Shown: one piece after another, positions 4,270 to 7,161 of the stretch
How positions within the stretch are numbered: the first letter of the stretch is position 1
Layout: every line of letters starts with the position of its first letter
Assembly: GCA_030446955.1 (NCBI GenBank)
Contig: JAUJMG010000203.1
Location: 1 to 7,161 of the forward strand
Direction: 5' to 3'
DNA from: Thermomicrobiales bacterium
Lineage (GTDB): Bacteria > Chloroflexota > Chloroflexia > Thermomicrobiales > UBA6265
Length of the DNA: 7,161 nucleotides
The notes under the pieces: generated by a model
The model's database searches: none
Told to the model about the DNA's origin: nothing
What the model saw: the letters and a program-made list of their open reading frames with translations, nothing else
Position numbers and translations under genes: made by a program

Positions 4270-6606
4270 CTAGACGAGGCCGCACCGGACGGCGCGGGTA
4301 GCAGCCGCCGTCCGTGAGGAGACGTCGAGCCTTGAGAGGATGTTCCGCACGTAGGAGGTCACCGTCCGGTAGCTGAGGCCAAGCGCCTCGGCGATCTCTC
4401 GGTCGGAGGGTCCTTCGACCAGCAGCCGCAGCACCTCCCGCTCCCGGGGGAACAGCCCAGCACCCGTTGCGACGTCGCGCTCCTGAACCGGGGCTGCATC
4501 GGTGATCGCTGCGGCGAGGGCTGACGCCTCCGCGGCTACCTGCTCGGGCGGCAGACGCCGTCCCGCCGTCCACGCCGTGGCAAAGCCCGCGTCCCCGAGC
4601 CTGGTGCGGACCGCGGTCACGATCGGTTCGTGGGCCACCCGTTCGATCGGCCATACCGGCGAGCCGATCGCCTCGCGCAGGGCCGCGTCGGACCCGAACA
4701 GCCGCGCCGCCCGCTCCGCCGGCCCGTGCCGCCCGGCCCGGTCCGCGACGCCGGCCAGGCAGACTGCCACGAAGTGGAGGTCCCCCAGGTCCCAGAAGAG
4801 GCGGAGTGCCTCGCCGAGCCGGGCGGCGGCGGGCGCCGCCTCGCCCCGCTCGGCAGCCACCAAGCCCTGGCCTTCGAGGGCGCCAGCCTCTGCCCAGGCG
4901 TTGCCCGCCCCCCGCGCCAGCGCTAGCGCCTCCTCCAGCAGCGTGGCGGCCCTTCCCAGATCGCCCCGCCGCAGGGCCACGTGGCTGAGGTCGGTGAGCA
5001 CCACGGACGCCACCACCCCGGCACCGGAGGCCCGGAACAACGCGAGGGCCTCCCCCAGCAGGGCCGCCGCCCGGGCGTCGTCGCCCCAGAACAGGGCGGC
5101 CTCGCCGAGAAGGTACAGCGCCCACCCAGTCCCAGTGGCGTCCCCAGCCCGGCGGTAGAGCGCCAGTGCCGACTCGAGCGCCGGCCGGGCCGCGCCGCGG
5201 TCGTTCAGCATCAAGGCCATTGCGCCGAGGCCCATCAGTGCCTCGGCGCGCAGCCCCGGCGGCGCCTCCACCCCGAGCGCCATCGCCCGCTCCAGCCAGC
5301 CGCGCCCCTCCCGGAGGTGGCAGCGGAGGCGCCAGAACGGCCAGAGCGCCCCGCCTAGACCCAGGGCGGTCGAGGCTTCCCCGCGCCCCAGCGCCCACCC
5401 GAGGGCCGCCCGGAGGTTGTCGTGCTCCCCCTCGAACTGGGTCAGCCGTGGGCCGAGTGCCGGGCCGAGCCGCTCCCACCGGTCCGCCGAGGCCAACGCC
5501 AGGCACCAGGCGGCGTGCGCGTCCCGGATCGCCGGCGCCTCGCCGCTCGCCGCCAGCTGCTCCAGCGCAAACTCCCGGACCGTCTCCAGCATCCGGTAAC
5601 GCGGCTCTCCGTCCCGCCCTGTCTCCTGCCGCAGCAAGCTCTTGTCCGCCAACACAGCAATTCGGTCGACGACGTCACAGCCGAGGTCCCCTGGGCAACC
5701 TGCCACCGCTTCCGCCGCCGCGAGGGTGAAGCCACCAACGAAGACGGCGAGCCGGCGAAAGAGGACCTCCTCGTCGGGCGCGAGCAGGTCGTAGCTCCAG
5801 GCAATGGCGTCGCGCATCGTTTGCTGCCGTGCCGGGCCATCCCGTACTCCGCCGGTCAGCAGCGGCAGTCGCCGTTCTAGCCTACGGAGTAGCGTCGGCA
5901 GCGGCAGGACCTTGATCCGAGCGGCGGCGAGCTCGATGGCCAGCGGCAAGCCATCAAGCCGTCGGCATATGGCCGCCACCGCGGAGGCGTTGTCGGGCGT
6001 GAGGACGAAGTCTTCCTGCATCGCCTGCGCCCGCTCAACGAAGAGCCGCGCGGCCTCGGACTCTCCCACTTCTTCCACAGAGGCCCGGTCGTCCTGGCCT
6101 GTCAGACCGAGCGGTGGCACCGCGAGCTCGCGCTCACAGGAGAGCCGGAGCCGGACCCGGCTGGTGCCCAAAGCCTTCAGCCCTGGGGAGGTGACGAGGA
6201 GGTCGGCTACCACCGGGGCGGCCTCGACGACCTGCTCGAAGTTATCAAGCACGAGCAGCAGGCATTTATCGCGCAGGTACGCCTTGATCTGCAGGGTCAG
6301 CGGCTCGTCGCCGGTCTCAGGGATGCCCAGGACCGAGGCAATGGTGGGGGTGACGAGGGCCGATTCCGTGATCGTCGCCAGTGGAACGAAGACCACTCCG
6401 TCGGTGAAGTCATCACGGAGAGTGGCGGCGACGTGAAGGGCCAACCGCGTCTTGCCCACCCGGCCGGGACCGGTGAGGGTGACGAGACCGACGTCGGGGC
6501 GTCGTAGCAGGTCGATGAGGGCCGCCGCCTCCCGCTCGCGCCCGATCAAGGGGGTGCGCGTCAGAGGCAGGTCGTGGGGTTGGTCGGGAAGCGGCGTGCC
6601 GGGCAT
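4270..6606 (-). CDS. NB-ARC/TPR ATPase with C-terminal LuxR-type HTH (transcription regulator)
   Basis: This 778-residue protein is a large ATP-dependent, STAND-like regulator. A short N-terminus with LIGREREAAAL (20-30) leads into the ATPase. The Walker A motif is GPGRVGKT (46-53), with R in a place usually occupied by G; the catalytic K52 and T53 are kept. Walker B is LLLVLD (116-121), followed by LGTSR (146-150) and the NB-ARC motif GLPLA (219-223). A winged-helix-like segment follows (about 255-330). Residues about 380-690 are Ala/Leu-rich helical repeats of TPR type, the likely signal-sensing part. The LuxR/GerE HTH fills 718-778 (LFPREREVLRLL, SDREIAEALGLSYRTVTSYVRNI). The ATG at 6606 is preferred because the upstream TTG (6654) lies at or before the inferred transcription start; no strong ribosome binding site is visible for either. 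ATP-dependent assembly on signal binding is family knowledge; the signal is unknown. The likely target is the cupin operator region downstream. Confidence 0.93.
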   Translation of the reverse strand: MPGTPLPDQPHDLPLTRTPLIGREREAAALIDLLRRPDVGLVTLTGPGRVGKTRLALHVAATLRDDFTDGVVFVPLATITESALVTPTIASVLGIPETGDEPLTLQIKAYLRDKCLLLVLDNFEQVVEAAPVVADLLVTSPGLKALGTSRVRLRLSCERELAVPPLGLTGQDDRASVEEVGESEAARLFVERAQAMQEDFVLTPDNASAVAAICRRLDGLPLAIELAAARIKVLPLPTLLRRLERRLPLLTGGVRDGPARQQTMRDAIAWSYDLLAPDEEVLFRRLAVFVGGFTLAAAEAVAGCPGDLGCDVVDRIAVLADKSLLRQETGRDGEPRYRMLETVREFALEQLAASGEAPAIRDAHAAWCLALASADRWERLGPALGPRLTQFEGEHDNLRAALGWALGRGEASTALGLGGALWPFWRLRCHLREGRGWLERAMALGVEAPPGLRAEALMGLGAMALMLNDRGAARPALESALALYRRAGDATGTGWALYLLGEAALFWGDDARAAALLGEALALFRASGAGVVASVVLTDLSHVALRRGDLGRAATLLEEALALARGAGNAWAEAGALEGQGLVAAERGEAAPAAARLGEALRLFWDLGDLHFVAVCLAGVADRAGRHGPAERAARLFGSDAALREAIGSPVWPIERVAHEPIVTAVRTRLGDAGFATAWTAGRRLPPEQVAAEASALAAAITDAAPVQERDVATGAGLFPREREVLRLLVEGPSDREIAEALGLSYRTVTSYVRNILSRLDVSSRTAAATRAVRCGLV

Positions 6607-6656
6607 GGCGTGGCTGAATATGGCGGTCGCCAGGTCGAGCGGAGCGCGTACCAACG

Positions 6657-6685
6657 ATCATCGCGAACGATCCCCTTTACGTCAA
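6657..6685 (-). promoter_or_regulatory. sigma-70 type promoter of the LuxR-type regulator
   Basis: On the minus strand, TTGACG (6680-6685) is followed after exactly 17 bp by GATGAT (6657-6662), which matches four of six -10 bases. Transcription would start near 6650, giving a leader of about 44 nt to the ATG at 6606. This placement argues against the TTG at 6654 as start codon. Confidence 0.55.
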
Positions 6686-7021
6686 CCATCTGCTCTCAGG
6701 GACGGCGCAACACCAGAACGGCTGTGACATTCCTCCCTCGGCCGCTCTACTCGAATGGAAGGGACGGGCGATCGCTCGCGCGCTCACAGTTCCCGCTTCT
6801 ACTCCTGAGGGACGCGCTGGGTATCGGCGCAAATCGCTGGCCCTTACCGGCCGGGCCTACCTCGCTGCTCGCCGCTAGGGTCGAGGGCAAGCATGTGCGA
6901 AGGATGCTCTGCCGGGGCGCCGTGGGGTAAAGCCGAGACGGACGGACACGGAAGGGGGGAGGAGCCCTAAGGACTCGCGGTTGCCGAGGTATTTTGGGGT
7001 AGGAATTGGGGTAGAAAAGCA
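6686..7021. other. gene-free stretch; nothing recognised
   Basis: About 335 bases lie between the regulator promoter and the tRNA-His terminator. Frames here lack ribosome binding sites and read as Arg/Pro/Ser-rich filler. I see no RNA gene, clear dyad or mobile element. Confidence 0.5.
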
Positions 7022-7056
7022 ATGAGACCCGGCGGTTAGGCCCCGCCGGGTCTCAT
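7022..7056 (-). terminator. intrinsic terminator of tRNA-His
   Basis: The arms 7022-7035 (ATGAGACCCGGCGG) and 7043-7056 pair perfectly over 14 bp around the loop TTAGGCC. On the minus strand the stem is followed by TGCTTTTC, a short T-run. It begins 27 nt past the tRNA 3' end, as expected for a single tRNA transcript. On the plus strand only CTTT follows, so the minus strand is the likely user. Confidence 0.75.
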
Positions 7057-7082
7057 CTTTGGCTTGGCAGCACGGTTTATCT

Positions 7083-7159
7083 TGGGGTGCCTAACGGGGC
7101 TCGAACCCGTGACCTCCGGTTCCACAGACCGGCGCTCTGCCGATTGAGCTAAAGGCACC
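7083..7159 (-). tRNA. tRNA-His (anticodon GTG)
   Basis: Read from 7159 to 7083, this is a complete tRNA with encoded CCA (7085-7083). It has the extra 5' G (G-1, 7159) opposite discriminator C73 (7086), the identity pair specific to tRNA-His. The acceptor strands GTGCCTT and TAGGCAC pair at six positions, with a T-T mismatch at 7-66. The D arm is GCTC-AATCGGCA-GAGC. The anticodon arm is CCGGT-CTGTGGA-ACCGG with anticodon GTG at 7125-7123, and the T arm is ACGGG-TTCGAGC-CCCGT. It decodes CAC and CAT. An intrinsic terminator follows. Its 3' part is repeated in degraded form at 841-884. Confidence 0.97.
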
Positions 7160-7161
7160 AT

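Noticed and set aside
4232..5506. Long minus-strand frame of 424 codons overlapping the regulator gene
   Set aside because: It is Gly/Arg/Pro-rich with no domain and lies antiparallel in codon phase to the clear TPR and HTH coding of the regulator. It is a GC-rich shadow frame.
6607..6654. Upstream TTG start for the regulator
   Set aside because: It would lie at or before the transcription start predicted by the TTGACG-17-GATGAT promoter, and the extra 16 residues precede the usual N-terminus of the family.
6747..7022. Minus-strand 91-codon frame in the gap before tRNA-His
   Set aside because: No ribosome binding site was found, composition is Arg/Pro/Ser-rich without a domain, and it starts inside the tRNA-His terminator.

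Overview
The window is GC-rich bacterial DNA. It carries two tRNA genes, an archaeal/eukaryotic-type prolyl-tRNA synthetase, a large NB-ARC/TPR/LuxR-type regulator and a Tat-exported cupin. The high GC content, the archaeal-type ProRS in a bacterium and the ATPase-LuxR regulator fit Chloroflexota (Thermomicrobia/Sphaerobacter-like) best, with other GC-rich phyla such as Actinobacteriota or Deinococcota possible. This placement is an inference from gene content, not from a database search.

Layout, left to right. Positions 1-44 hold the 5' part of a tRNA-Arg(TCG) on the minus strand, cut by the window edge, with a TATAAT box upstream of it. A plus-strand gene at 171-764 encodes a multi-pass membrane protein of unknown function and ends at a strong intrinsic terminator (799-838). 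Facing it on the minus strand is proS (924-2372). Between the proS stop and that terminator lies a degraded 3' half of a tRNA (841-884) that matches the tRNA-His at the other end of the window. The 2373-2839 region is the proS leader; it contains a perfect 12-bp hairpin and a possible promoter. From 2840 to 3509 coding is uncertain: a plus-strand frame has a clear helix-turn-helix near its start but doubtful sequence after it, and a small minus-strand gene (3118-3369) with a good ribosome binding site overlaps its tail.

The 3510-6606 block reads leftward: a large ATP-dependent LuxR-type regulator (4270-6606), then a 184-bp gap holding two inverted repeats with shared half-sites, then a secreted cupin (3510-4085). 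A TTGACG-17-GATGAT promoter precedes the regulator and makes the ATG at 6606 the likely start. The simplest reading is that the regulator controls the cupin through the dyads, but the sequence alone does not prove this. The window ends with an intrinsic terminator (7022-7056) and a complete tRNA-His(GTG) with encoded CCA (7083-7159), both on the minus strand.

The main open question is the pair of tRNA-His 3'-end sequences, in the same orientation about 6.2 kb apart. They have the geometry left by integration into a tRNA gene: the intact tRNA at one end and the displaced 3' half at the other. However, no integrase is visible, and the interval holds a housekeeping synthetase. No CRISPR array, complete insertion sequence or obvious new defence system is visible.
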